Of a stretch of DNA of 53,876 nt, positions 14,848 through 23,515 are shown piece by piece. Position numbers and translations under genes: made by a program. Source of the stretch: JAATGA01 sp047605605 (GTDB lineage Bacteria; Pseudomonadota; Alphaproteobacteria; Rhodobacterales; Rhodobacteraceae); NCBI GenBank assembly GCA_047605605.1, contig JASGFG010000015.1:1-53876 (forward strand), in the 5' to 3' direction. The notes below the pieces were generated by a model. The model worked only from the letters and a program-made list of their open reading frames with translations. It ran no database searches and had not been told where the DNA came from. Positions within the stretch are counted from its first letter, which is position 1. Every line of letters starts with the position of its first letter.

Positions 14848-17800
14848 ATGAGCCACGAACAGGTTGATCGAATTCTTACGCAATTTCGGGAACTTTCCAG
14901 CGACGAGCGCGGCAAGGGCCGCATGTTCGAACGGCTAATCGCAAACTACCTTGTCAGGGACCCGCAGTATTCCGACCTTCTGGAACACGTCTGGCTTTGG
15001 GAAGAATGGCCCGACCGGAAGGGCGCAGATACCGGCATTGATCTTGTCGCCCGTGAAAAGGCGACCGGGGACTACTGGGCGATCCAGTGCAAGTTCTTTG
15101 ATCCAAACCACACGATCCAGAAACCAGACATCGACTCCTTCCTGTCGGCATCGGGCAAGCAGTTCGCCACCAATGACGGCAGCAAGCAGTTCGCGCGCCG
15201 CATCGTCGTGTCGACCACAGACAAGTGGAACCGGAACGCCGAAAGCGCCATCGAAGGGCAGACCATCCCTGTTTCGCGGATCAGCCTGTCCGATCTTGCC
15301 GAAAGCCCGATTGATTGGACGGAATTCAGCCTTACCCGGCCTGACCTGATCCGCCTGCGCCCCAAGAAGACACCTCTGCCGCATCAGGATGAAGCCATTG
15401 CCGCCGTGCTGGACGGCATGGAAACGGTGGACCGGGGCAAGCTGATCATGGCTTGCGGCACCGGCAAGACCTTTACGTCGCTGCGGCTGGCCGAAAGCAT
15501 TGTGCCCGAGGGCGGGCGCGTCCTGTTCCTGGCCCCGTCCATTTCGCTGGTGGCGCAGACGCTGCGGGAATGGACGGCACAGGCGCATGACCCGATCCAC
15601 GCCTTTGTCGTCTGTTCCGACAGCAAGGTAGGCCGCGACGAGGAAGACCTTCGCACCCATGACCTTGCCTATCCGGCCACCACCGACGCGCGCAAGCTGG
15701 CGTCAGCGGCGCAGGCCCTGACCCACGGGCGGCGCGTTGTCGTGTTCTCGACCTACCAATCAATCCAAGTGGTCGCAGATGCCCAGCGCGCCGGGCTTGG
15801 CGATTTTGACCTGATCATCTGCGACGAGGCGCACCGGACCACCGGCCTGACCCTGCCGGGCGAAGACCCGTCCGACTTCGTGAAGGTCCACAGCAACGGC
15901 GTGGTGCGCGGCACAAAGCGCCTCTATATGACCGCCACACCCCGCATCTATGCCGATGCGTCCAAGACCAAGGCCGATCAGAGCGAAGCCGTCCTGTTCT
16001 CAATGGACGATCCCGACACGTTCGGCCCGGAATTCTACCGGCTGGGCTTCGGCAAGGCCGTCGAACGTGACCTGCTGTCTGAATACAAGGTGCTGATCGT
16101 CGCCGTCGAACAGGACAAGATGGGCGACGTGGCCAACCGCTACAACCGCGCCTATCGGCTGGACGACAAGAAGGCTATCGACATCAACTTCGCCACCAAG
16201 ATCGTTGGAAGCTGGAAGGGCCTGTCGAAAAAGGGCCTTGTCCTGGTGGACGAGGACGGCGAACAGGAAGCCCTGACCGAAGACACCGAACCGATGCGCC
16301 GAGCGGTGGCCTTTTCGCGGTCCATCAAGGCATCGCAACAGATCACCGATGTGTTCGGCAAGCTGGCCGAACTCTATGCCGAGACCTATCAGCCTGAAGA
16401 CGTGCCCGACATGGTGGATTGCCACCTGCAACACGTCGACGGCACGATGAACGCCCTGCAACGGTCTTCGGCGCTGGACTGGCTGAAAGACAACCCCGGC
16501 TCGAACAAATGCCGCATCCTGTCGAACGCGCGCTGCCTGTCCGAAGGCATTGACGTGCCCGCGCTGGATTCCGTGGTGTTTTTCGACACGCGGGAATCCA
16601 TCGTCGACATCGTGCAGTCGGTCGGCCGCGTCATGCGCAAGGCGCAGGGCAAGAAATACGGCTATATCATCCTGCCCGTCTGCATGCCGTCCAAGAATGT
16701 GGCCGATTACAACGGCTATATCGAAAGCGACCCGCAGTTCCGCAGCATATGGAAGGTGATCAAGGCCCTGCGCGCCCATGACGACAGTCTGGTCGACGAA
16801 GCCGAATTCCGCCGCAAGATCAAGGTCGTCTCTGGCGGCGAAAAGACCGGCGAAGGCGAAGGGGACGGCGGCGGCGACACGCTGCCCTTGGACTTCCCGG
16901 CCCTGCCAATCGACGCCATCAGCGAAGCCGTCTATGCCGCCATCCCCAAGAAACTGGGCGACCGCGAATATTGGAGCGAATGGGCCAAGTCCATTGGCGG
17001 CGTGGCCGAACGCCTGATCGCCCGCATCAAGGCGATGATAGCGGGCAACCCCGAAGTGGCCGAGGAATTCGCCCGCTTCGTCAAGGGCCTGCAAGACACG
17101 TTGAACCCCGCCGTCACATCCGACGACACGGTGGAAATGCTGGCCCAGCACATCCTGACCATGCCCGTCTTTCAGGCCCTGTTCGCGGGCACCGATTTCC
17201 CGGCCCACAACGCCGTGGGCAAGGCGCTGGAAGCCATCGTCCAGAAACTTGATGCCGGATCGGTGGACAGCGAGACCGAGGGCCTGCAACGCTTCTACGA
17301 CAACGTGCGCGAACGCATCAGCCTGGCGAAAAGCGACAAGTCGAAACAGGACATCATCCGCAACCTCTACGACACGTTCTTCAACAATGCCTTCCCCCGC
17401 ATGGCGGAACGACTGGGCATCGTCTACACGCCCGTTCCCGTGGTCGACTTCATCCTGCGCAGCGCCGACGCCGCCCTGCGCCGTCACTTCGGGCAGTCGC
17501 TGTCCAGCGACGGGGTGCAGATTCTTGACCCCTTCACCGGCACCGGCACCTTCCTGGTGCGGCTGATCCAGTCGGGACTGATCCCGCCCGAGGCGCTGGC
17601 GCGCAAATACGGCGGCGAACTTCACGCCAACGAACTGGTGCTGCTGGCCTATTACATCGCCACGGTGAATATCGAGACCGCCTATCACGGCGCGACCGGC
17701 ACTTATCGCTCGTTTGACGGCATGATCCTGGTCGACACTTTCCAGATGACCGAAGACGGCGATCTGGTGGACCGCGTGGTCCTGCCCGAAAACAACGAAC

Positions 17801-19659
17801 GCGCCGAGCGGCAGAAGGCACAGCCCATTCAGGTGATCGTCGGCAACCCGCCCTATTCGGCGCAACAAGACAGCGAGAATGACGACAACAAAAACCTGAA
17901 CTACCCGACGCTGGACGCCAAGATCAGAGGCACCTATGCCGCCAAGTCAAATTCCAAGCTGGCCAAGAACCTCTATGACTCCTACGTCCGCGCGATCCGC
18001 TGGGCCTCAGATCGCATAGCAGATCGGGGGATCGTCGCCTATGTGACCAATGGGTCTTTCCTTGACGCCAACAATATGGACGGGCTGCGCCTCAGCCTGA
18101 CGGACGAGTTCAGCCACCTCTATGTATTCAACCTGCGTGGCAAGGCGCATGGCCAAGGCGAAATCAGACGTAAAGAGGGCGGCGGCATCTTTGCCGAAGG
18201 GTCAAAAACCCGCGTGGCGATCACAATCATGGTCAAGGACCCGGCCCACGATGGCCCGTGCCAACTGCGTTATCACGACATCGGGGACTATCTCAGTAGC
18301 GAAGAAAAACTGGCGATTGTCGAAGACTTCGCTAGCATCGACAACATTCCGTGGCAACGCCTCAGCCCAAATGCTGCTGGCGACTGGGCAGAACAGCGTG
18401 ATCCGGCATTTTCCCGGTTTGCGCCGCTTGGCGACAAGGACAATGCGTCCCCCGAAGTGCTGTTCAACTTCTATTCCTATGGCGTCGTTACCAACCGCGA
18501 CCAATGGGTCTACGACTCGTCTGCGCTTGCCTTGCAGGACAAGATGCAACGCATGATCACGGCCTATAACGAGGAAACCGCCCGATACGAAAAAGCCTGC
18601 GCCGGTAAATCAAAGGATGATCGGCCGAAGATCGAAACTGTCGTTTCGACCGATGCGCGCCGCATTAGCTGGACCCGTGCCTTGAAGGCCGATGCGTCCC
18701 GCTTCAAGCGCCATGACTATGAGGAAAACGCAATTATTGCAGCGTCTTACCGGCCGTTCAACAAACAATGGATGTATTTCAACCGCCGCTTCAACGAAAT
18801 GGTCAACCGCGTTCCGGCCATGTTCCCGACGCCGCGACACGGCAACATCGTCATTTCCAGCACGGGCGTTGCGGATCGCAAGGGCTATTCCGCCCTGGTG
18901 ACGGACCACGTTCCCAACATGCACCTTACCGACACCGGACAGTGTTTCCCGCTCTACTGGTATGAGCGAGTCGGCGAGGACGAAGGCCAGCCCCAAGGCG
19001 AAATGTTCACCGATGCTGCCCAGCCCGACGCCGAAGGCTACATCCGCCGCGATGCGATTTCCGACTGGGCGCTGGGCGAATATCGCCGCCGCTACGCCGA
19101 TGAGGCCATCACCAAGGAAGACATCTTCTGGTATGTCTACGGCATCCTGCATTCCCCCGAATACAAGGATCGCTTTGCGTCAGACCTGAAAAAGATGGTC
19201 CCCCGCATTCCCTACGCCGCCGATTTTCGCGCGTTCAGCAATGCAGGCCGCGAACTGGGCCAGTGGCATCTGGCCTATGAAACGGTGGAACCTTATCCGC
19301 TGACCGAAGACTACAGCCGTCTGGTGATGGAAGCCACCGACTGGCGCGTTCATAAGATGGTCTTCGGCAAGCGCGGTGGCGAAAAGGACAAGTCCGCCAT
19401 CGTCTTCAACCCGCATGTCACCCTGCGCGGCATCCCGCTGGAAGCCTACGACTATGTGGTGAACGGCAAATCCGCGCTGGAATGGTTAATGGAACGCTAT
19501 GCCGTGACCATCCACAAGGAAAGCGGCATCAAAAACGACCCGAACGACTGGTCCGACGACCCGCGTTACATCGTCGACCTTGTGAAGCGGATCACCCGCG
19601 TCAGCCTGGAAACCGTGCGCATCGTCGCATCCCTGCCGCCGTTGAACGAACAGACGTGA
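14848..19659 (+). CDS. Type ISP restriction-modification enzyme (nuclease-helicase-methyltransferase)
   Basis: This 1603-residue single polypeptide has the architecture and size of LlaGI/LlaBIII. An Mrr-like nuclease is at about 20-120, with Asp65 and Q-C-K at 80-82. The superfamily 2 translocase has Walker A G-T-G-K-T (204-208), D-E-A-H (326-329) and motif VI Q-S-V-G-R (590-594). A helical coupler lies near 660-850. The N6-adenine methyltransferase has D-P-F-T-G-T-G (894-900) and N-P-P-Y (1000-1003), and a target-recognition region runs to the end. In this family one strand is methylated for self-protection, and cleavage follows when two translocating enzymes converge. ATG 14848 has a GGGGCAGG site. 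All motifs are intact, so it is probably active. Confidence 0.93.
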   Translation: MSHEQVDRILTQFRELSSDERGKGRMFERLIANYLVRDPQYSDLLEHVWLWEEWPDRKGADTGIDLVAREKATGDYWAIQCKFFDPNHTIQKPDIDSFLSASGKQFATNDGSKQFARRIVVSTTDKWNRNAESAIEGQTIPVSRISLSDLAESPIDWTEFSLTRPDLIRLRPKKTPLPHQDEAIAAVLDGMETVDRGKLIMACGTGKTFTSLRLAESIVPEGGRVLFLAPSISLVAQTLREWTAQAHDPIHAFVVCSDSKVGRDEEDLRTHDLAYPATTDARKLASAAQALTHGRRVVVFSTYQSIQVVADAQRAGLGDFDLIICDEAHRTTGLTLPGEDPSDFVKVHSNGVVRGTKRLYMTATPRIYADASKTKADQSEAVLFSMDDPDTFGPEFYRLGFGKAVERDLLSEYKVLIVAVEQDKMGDVANRYNRAYRLDDKKAIDINFATKIVGSWKGLSKKGLVLVDEDGEQEALTEDTEPMRRAVAFSRSIKASQQITDVFGKLAELYAETYQPEDVPDMVDCHLQHVDGTMNALQRSSALDWLKDNPGSNKCRILSNARCLSEGIDVPALDSVVFFDTRESIVDIVQSVGRVMRKAQGKKYGYIILPVCMPSKNVADYNGYIESDPQFRSIWKVIKALRAHDDSLVDEAEFRRKIKVVSGGEKTGEGEGDGGGDTLPLDFPALPIDAISEAVYAAIPKKLGDREYWSEWAKSIGGVAERLIARIKAMIAGNPEVAEEFARFVKGLQDTLNPAVTSDDTVEMLAQHILTMPVFQALFAGTDFPAHNAVGKALEAIVQKLDAGSVDSETEGLQRFYDNVRERISLAKSDKSKQDIIRNLYDTFFNNAFPRMAERLGIVYTPVPVVDFILRSADAALRRHFGQSLSSDGVQILDPFTGTGTFLVRLIQSGLIPPEALARKYGGELHANELVLLAYYIATVNIETAYHGATGTYRSFDGMILVDTFQMTEDGDLVDRVVLPENNERAERQKAQPIQVIVGNPPYSAQQDSENDDNKNLNYPTLDAKIRGTYAAKSNSKLAKNLYDSYVRAIRWASDRIADRGIVAYVTNGSFLDANNMDGLRLSLTDEFSHLYVFNLRGKAHGQGEIRRKEGGGIFAEGSKTRVAITIMVKDPAHDGPCQLRYHDIGDYLSSEEKLAIVEDFASIDNIPWQRLSPNAAGDWAEQRDPAFSRFAPLGDKDNASPEVLFNFYSYGVVTNRDQWVYDSSALALQDKMQRMITAYNEETARYEKACAGKSKDDRPKIETVVSTDARRISWTRALKADASRFKRHDYEENAIIAASYRPFNKQWMYFNRRFNEMVNRVPAMFPTPRHGNIVISSTGVADRKGYSALVTDHVPNMHLTDTGQCFPLYWYERVGEDEGQPQGEMFTDAAQPDAEGYIRRDAISDWALGEYRRRYADEAITKEDIFWYVYGILHSPEYKDRFASDLKKMVPRIPYAADFRAFSNAGRELGQWHLAYETVEPYPLTEDYSRLVMEATDWRVHKMVFGKRGGEKDKSAIVFNPHVTLRGIPLEAYDYVVNGKSALEWLMERYAVTIHKESGIKNDPNDWSDDPRYIVDLVKRITRVSLETVRIVASLPPLNEQT

Positions 19660-19681
19660 TATACTTGGGCCGGAGAACGAA

Positions 19682-20503
19682 GTGAAAATCGCAAACCCTC
19701 TGAACGCCGTGCAGGTCGAATTCAACGAACTTTGCGAGAAAGGCGGTGGCGCGGGTGGAGGACCTGCCCGAACCAAGGTTCAGGAGTTTCTGTTTCAGGG
19801 CAGCAAGAAGCTGAACACTATGGCATTCGACGAAATCTCGCTTCACCTGAAGACGTTTTCGTCCGCAAACCCGTGGCACGTCTGCTTTGCCGTGGGCTTG
19901 GGCTGGGGACATCTGGCGAAGATCGACGAAGACTTCACGGCGGCCGCTATCGAGGTTCTGACCGACCTAGACCCCGCCGCATTGAGCGTTGCAAAGACAT
20001 TCCACCTGGAGCGTGGCCCGACCCCCATCGAACAGTCGCTTCGGGGCGGATACCTGATGTTTCAAAGGGTGAAGTTGCCCGCGACATTGCCCGACGACTT
20101 GGGAATGATTGGCCGTGCGCAGGAACGGTGGCTTTCGCCTCTCGTGTCGCCGTCAATGGACCGGCCCAAGTATATCGGCAGTTGGAACGCCACGGCGATG
20201 TTCATGGTGGCCCTGTTTTCCAAGCCTGCCCTGGCAGCAACACTGACCAATCGGGAAGTCATGCTGCCTCCGGGTGGCCCGATCTTCAACGGCCTCAAAA
20301 TCCTGCACAAAGCCAAGATTCTCAAGACGCCGCCATCCGGCAACGAACTGGACGATGAAGCCTTCGAACCCGGCTCGATTTACGAGAACAACGCCCTGAT
20401 GGCTGAACTTCTCCAAGGCAGGTCGGGATGGAGCATGATCGACGTTCACTCGGGCCTTTACATGCTGGGAACCAGATACCCGCAATCGAAGGACTGGGCA
20501 TAA
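19682..20503 (+). CDS. Unknown protein encoded behind the type ISP enzyme
   Basis: This 273-residue protein starts at GTG 19682 with GGAG six bases upstream. The gap from the restriction gene's stop is 22 bp, so they probably share a transcript. I recognise no domain. It looks soluble, has no signal peptide and no cysteine clusters. It has a Gly-rich stretch near residues 20-28, a mixed alpha/beta middle part, and a moderately hydrophobic segment near 168-190. It could be a modulator of the restriction enzyme, a separate defence effector, or unrelated cargo. It ends convergently with the HEPN-like gene. Confidence 0.75.
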   Translation: MKIANPLNAVQVEFNELCEKGGGAGGGPARTKVQEFLFQGSKKLNTMAFDEISLHLKTFSSANPWHVCFAVGLGWGHLAKIDEDFTAAAIEVLTDLDPAALSVAKTFHLERGPTPIEQSLRGGYLMFQRVKLPATLPDDLGMIGRAQERWLSPLVSPSMDRPKYIGSWNATAMFMVALFSKPALAATLTNREVMLPPGGPIFNGLKILHKAKILKTPPSGNELDDEAFEPGSIYENNALMAELLQGRSGWSMIDVHSGLYMLGTRYPQSKDWA

Positions 20504-20545
20504 GCGTACACATGAGAAAGTACCCTCGCGCCGGGCGCTGGGCGA

Positions 20546-21607
20546 TCAGTCGTCCTTCGTCCAGCCCGCTTGCCCGTCGCAGAACTCGCAGCCCGAATGG
20601 TAGCTGAGTTCAAGATCGCCACCCCCGATCTGCCGTTCGCTGCACCATTCACATTGTGGGGCCGAGCCATCGGTGAACAGGCATTCGGTGCAAATGAATG
20701 TGTCGTGGTGCTGGACAACAGTATGGTAGCCAGAACACATCGCGCAGTTTATTGACGAATCGAAGTCGGTCGGATCGGAATATTCCGTGTTCAGCACATC
20801 GGCCAGTTCATCCGCCGTGACAGTATGCCCGCATTCCTCGCAGGTGTGCGACCCGGAATCGGCTTCGATATGAAGGGTCTTGCCGCACTCACCGGGGCAC
20901 GGGATTTCAACGTAGGCTTCCCCCAAGCCGCAGACGCGACAGTGCTTTTCCAAGAGCATGTCCGACAGTTCGATGACGGCGGCAGCCTCATAGCCGCAGC
21001 CTGAACAGACCTTGAACGCAGTTCCGGCCTTCTTGTCGGCCTCGATCTTGGGTTTCAGGCGATCAAAGGCAACGCTCAGGAATGCCCGGTTTTTCTTCAT
21101 CCGCCATCGGACGGTAGCGATCCTGGTATCGAATTCCTCAAACTGATCGGCCCATTCGGACAGAAGGCGTTCCAGATAATACCAACTAAGGCATTGCTCT
21201 TTCACGATTCCTTCGATCATGGCCTGACCCGCTTTGGCGGTGCCCGCCTCGTGAAAGAAGTGAATCATCTGGTTTCGGTGGGCTGCGATCCTAGCAAACT
21301 GGGCAACCGCATCCTTTGGGATATTCTCGCCGCATGCGCCGTTCAGACGCTTGATTGCATCGGCCTGGGTGACGGTCTTGCATTCACCAGACAGGAAATT
21401 TTCAAGCGTCACGTCAGAGGCGCGTTCCGCCACCAGAGTCCAATGCTCACGCATCAGACGGGCCTTAAGAAGCAATTCGACGGCCGTTGCGAAGTGGATC
21501 ACCGAATACTTGGGGCGATCCTTGATCTCGTCGACCGACTTTTCAAGGAAGTCGAACGCGCTTTCGGACAAGTTCCGCAGGGCGGAGTTCAGCTTTTTCT
21601 TTGTCAT
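20546..21607 (-). CDS. HEPN-like protein with four putative zinc ribbons
   Basis: This 353-residue protein has a helical N-terminal half with the HEPN-type RNase motif R-X4-H at Arg111-His116 (R-N-Q-M-I-H), preceded by an A-V-E-L-L-L-K-A helix near 42-49. The C-terminal half carries eight cysteine pairs: 201/204, 223/226, 237/241, 256/259, 288/291, 306/309, 319/322 and 340/343. These are enough for four zinc ribbons. HEPN proteins with this motif are often RNases in toxin-antitoxin or defence systems. No nucleotidyltransferase-type antitoxin is beside it. The gene is read from the right end of the element, convergent with the preceding gene. The HEPN call is by motif only. Confidence 0.7.
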   Translation of the reverse strand: MTKKKLNSALRNLSESAFDFLEKSVDEIKDRPKYSVIHFATAVELLLKARLMREHWTLVAERASDVTLENFLSGECKTVTQADAIKRLNGACGENIPKDAVAQFARIAAHRNQMIHFFHEAGTAKAGQAMIEGIVKEQCLSWYYLERLLSEWADQFEEFDTRIATVRWRMKKNRAFLSVAFDRLKPKIEADKKAGTAFKVCSGCGYEAAAVIELSDMLLEKHCRVCGLGEAYVEIPCPGECGKTLHIEADSGSHTCEECGHTVTADELADVLNTEYSDPTDFDSSINCAMCSGYHTVVQHHDTFICTECLFTDGSAPQCEWCSERQIGGGDLELSYHSGCEFCDGQAGWTKDD

Positions 21608-22128
21608 GCCTTACACCTGTCCGAACGGGAAACTGCCTCGCGGCCTTTCTGCTTGCTAATGCGCGAGTAGAGACTTGGCAACGTCGCATGCCGGTTGTCG
21701 CTCACCCCCAACACCTCGCCGCGTGACAGCCTCACAGTTTGATCCTGTTCGATCATCGGCCCAGCCCCATCTTGGCTTTGGGTCCTTCCTAGGGTGGGGG
21801 TGTGTCGGGCGGGGACGCCGACCCGCGAAGATCGCGCGATTTCAATTTTCGGGCAGTAAGATTGGCCCCAGCAATGCGAAAATCCTGCTCAGGCTGACAC
21901 GTCGCGGTTCAGGGCACCCGCTTGGGTGGCACATGGAAAGGGACCCATGATCGACGACAGCCCAGCGCCCGCGCGTGACAGAAGATCGGCTGTGGTCTAT
22001 CTTGTGGGCCAGTGAAGCCGTGGCGGCAGGGCAACAGGGCGGGAAATAGCGCAGAACCCATTGGAATTGCGGGTATACTCGCGGGTAGACGTGCGACTTT
22101 TCCTTTTGATTTCAGTGGTCTACCGTAG
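21608..22128. other. Non-coding right end of the element
   Basis: This 521-bp stretch holds the promoter of the minus-strand HEPN-like gene, a small hairpin (CACCC-N4-GGGTG near 21915-21928), and the putative right arm sites. I see no supported gene. Such empty ends beside an att site are usual for integrated elements. Confidence 0.5.
22068..22088. promoter_or_regulatory. Candidate integrase arm-binding sites near attR
   Basis: TGCGGGTAT-A-CTCG (22068-22081) matches the left-end unit TGCGGGTAT-T-CTCG (9373-9386) at 13 of 14 positions. A further GCGGGTA follows at 22081-22087. They lie about 45 bp inside attR. Confidence 0.5.
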
Positions 22129-22143
22129 CGGTACCCGCCTCCA
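22129..22143 (+). repeat. attR core repeat
   Basis: Exact copy of the last 15 bases of tRNA-Cys (CGGTACCCGCCTCCA), marking the right end of the element. Upstream bases do not extend the tRNA, so no second functional tRNA is present. Confidence 0.92.
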
Positions 22144-22202
22144 AGCGAATCCTTCATGCCTTTCAAAGCCTTGCGGGGCCCCGCCCGGCCGCCGGAAGGT
22201 TC

Positions 22203-22220
22203 GCCCGGTTTTCACCGGGC
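22203..22220 (-). terminator. Hairpin after folE2
   Basis: GCCCGG (22203-22208) and CCGGGC (22215-22220) form a perfect 6-bp stem 28 bp past the folE2 stop. No T-run follows on the minus strand, so it is a weak candidate terminator. Confidence 0.35.
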
Positions 22221-22247
22221 TGTCGACGGGGAAAGCCGCAGGTCGCC

Positions 22248-23339
22248 TCAGCCGACGTGGTAAAGCGATGCGAACAGCCGCGGGTCCAGGCTTTCCGCGG
22301 CAAAGGTCGGCCCGACGGTCAGCAGCGAAACCGCATCGTGGCTGTGCAGCGATTCCTGATGGCTGGCCACGATGCGGAAATCGCCGATGCGCGGATCGTC
22401 CTGCAACACGGCGCAGAAACTGCGCGCTGCATCCTCGACGAAAATCGGATGGGCGGCGTTCAGCTCGGCAAAAGCCTGTTCGTCCTCTCGCTTGACCATC
22501 ACCTGCGTTTCGGTCGGCACGCCCCGACGGGCCAGGTCGATCAGATCCTCGAACCACAGGCACGGCCCGTCCGTCACCTCGACCGACAGCCGCGCGACCG
22601 ACCGCTGGGAATGGGGCGTCGCCAGTTGCCCGCGCGTCATCCGCGCATGTTCCGACAGTTCCAGCGAACAGGGGCAGGTCGAGGAATAGACGAAATCGAG
22701 GTGCATGATCTTTTTCCGCACCCCCGCTGCCTCGACCAGTTCCAGCGCGATGTCGTAATACTGCCAGCCCGACAGGCCGGACCGCAGACTGTCGACCTTT
22801 ACCGGAAAGGAAAACCGCATCTGGATGCGCGCGTCGAACGAACCGAGGTCGCGCATATAGTCGTCCAGCGCCGCCTCGATCACCTGAAAGCTGAATTCGC
22901 GTTCGGCATGGGCATAGAAGGACCGCATGATGCGGCTCATGTTGATGCCCTTCTTTTCCGCTTCCAGACTGACCGTCCCGGTGACGCTGGTTTCCAGCGT
23001 GACATCGCCGTTGCCGCGCGTGTGATAGCGGATGGGCAGGCGAAAGTTGGAAATGCCGACATGCTGGATCGTGGCGCGCGCGCCGACGATCAGGCTGGCG
23101 GGACCGTTCTGAAGGTCGGGCAGCGTCGCCTTGTAGGCGGCGTCCGCCACGAACCCTTCGGGGTAGTCGCGCGACAGGACCGGATAGCCCTGCCCCGGCA
23201 GCAGATGGCCGACCGCAGGTTCCAGCGCGGCGATCTCGGCCTCGGTCGAACCATCCGCCCACTGGCGCAACAGGGCCAGCGCGGCCTCGGCCTCGGCGCG
23301 GGACGGTTTGCGGTCGATCTCGGCAGAGTGGACGTTCAT
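22248..23339 (-). CDS. folE2: GTP cyclohydrolase FolE2 (type IB)
   Basis: This 363-residue enzyme converts GTP to dihydroneopterin triphosphate, the first step of folate synthesis, and belongs to the type IB group. The signature S-S-T-C-P-C-S-L-E-L-S-E-H, holding the catalytic Cys, is present, as is E-K-K-G-I-N-M-S-R near residue 128. ATG 23339 is chosen because AAAGGGGGC lies just upstream; the frame is open 41 codons further but without family similarity. It is the first chromosomal gene right of the element. In some bacteria folE2 is a zinc-limitation backup of folE, but I see no Zur-like site in the upstream 175 bp. Confidence 0.93.
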   Translation of the reverse strand: MNVHSAEIDRKPSRAEAEAALALLRQWADGSTEAEIAALEPAVGHLLPGQGYPVLSRDYPEGFVADAAYKATLPDLQNGPASLIVGARATIQHVGISNFRLPIRYHTRGNGDVTLETSVTGTVSLEAEKKGINMSRIMRSFYAHAEREFSFQVIEAALDDYMRDLGSFDARIQMRFSFPVKVDSLRSGLSGWQYYDIALELVEAAGVRKKIMHLDFVYSSTCPCSLELSEHARMTRGQLATPHSQRSVARLSVEVTDGPCLWFEDLIDLARRGVPTETQVMVKREDEQAFAELNAAHPIFVEDAARSFCAVLQDDPRIGDFRIVASHQESLHSHDAVSLLTVGPTFAAESLDPRLFASLYHVG

Positions 23340-23449
23340 CGCTTGCCCCCTTTGGGCCTGACGATCAGGCAGGCGGTATATGTAGGCGATCCCCCCCGCA
23401 GGTCCAACCTTTTGCCGAAGCATTCGGCGGAAAATGCGACAAGACCGCA

Positions 23450-23481
23450 AAAAGGGGCGCACGGGAAAAGGGGCGCACGGG
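23450..23481 (+). repeat. 16-bp tandem duplication
   Basis: AAAAGGGGCGCACGGG occurs twice in exact tandem (23450-23465, 23466-23481). The second copy forms one arm of the terminator of the minus-strand OmpA-family gene. Confidence 0.8.
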
Positions 23482-23490
23482 GCGCCCCTT
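23466..23490 (-). terminator. Terminator of the OmpA-family gene
   Basis: A 9-bp stem AAGGGGCGC (23468-23476) and GCGCCCCTT (23482-23490) with a five-base loop is followed on the minus strand by TTTTCCC. Confidence 0.75.
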
Positions 23491-23515
23491 GTTCCGAACA
23501 GCCCGGAACCGCGGG

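Larger units (their letters stand above)
9228..22143. mobile_element. 12.9-kb integrative element in tRNA-Cys (satellite-like, with restriction cargo)
   Basis: The element is bounded by the exact 15-bp repeat CGGTACCCGCCTCCA, once as the tRNA-Cys 3' end and once at 22129-22143. Directly inside the left end is a P4-type tyrosine integrase gene. The contents in order are integrase, PrimPol-SF3 primase-helicase, iteron-like cluster, YozE-like protein, DUF3800 protein, type ISP restriction-modification enzyme, an unknown protein, and a HEPN-like zinc-ribbon protein. Several stretches are less GC-rich than the chromosome, for example 11850-12010. No structural phage, terminase, relaxase or type IV secretion gene is visible, so a phage-satellite or mobilisable island is more likely than an intact prophage. 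Confidence 0.92.

Noticed and set aside
16000..17868. A 622-codon open frame antisense to the restriction enzyme
   Set aside because: No recognisable protein, and the plus-strand helicase and methyltransferase motifs occupy the same bases.
14848..19659. Type I restriction, DISARM or BREX system
   Set aside because: Nuclease, translocase, methyltransferase and recognition parts are in one 1603-residue chain, and no separate HsdS, PglX, BrxC or DrmA-type genes are nearby. This fits type ISP.
23340..23515. Zur-type zinc operator upstream of folE2
   Set aside because: I looked for an AT-rich palindrome of the alphaproteobacterial Zur type and found none.
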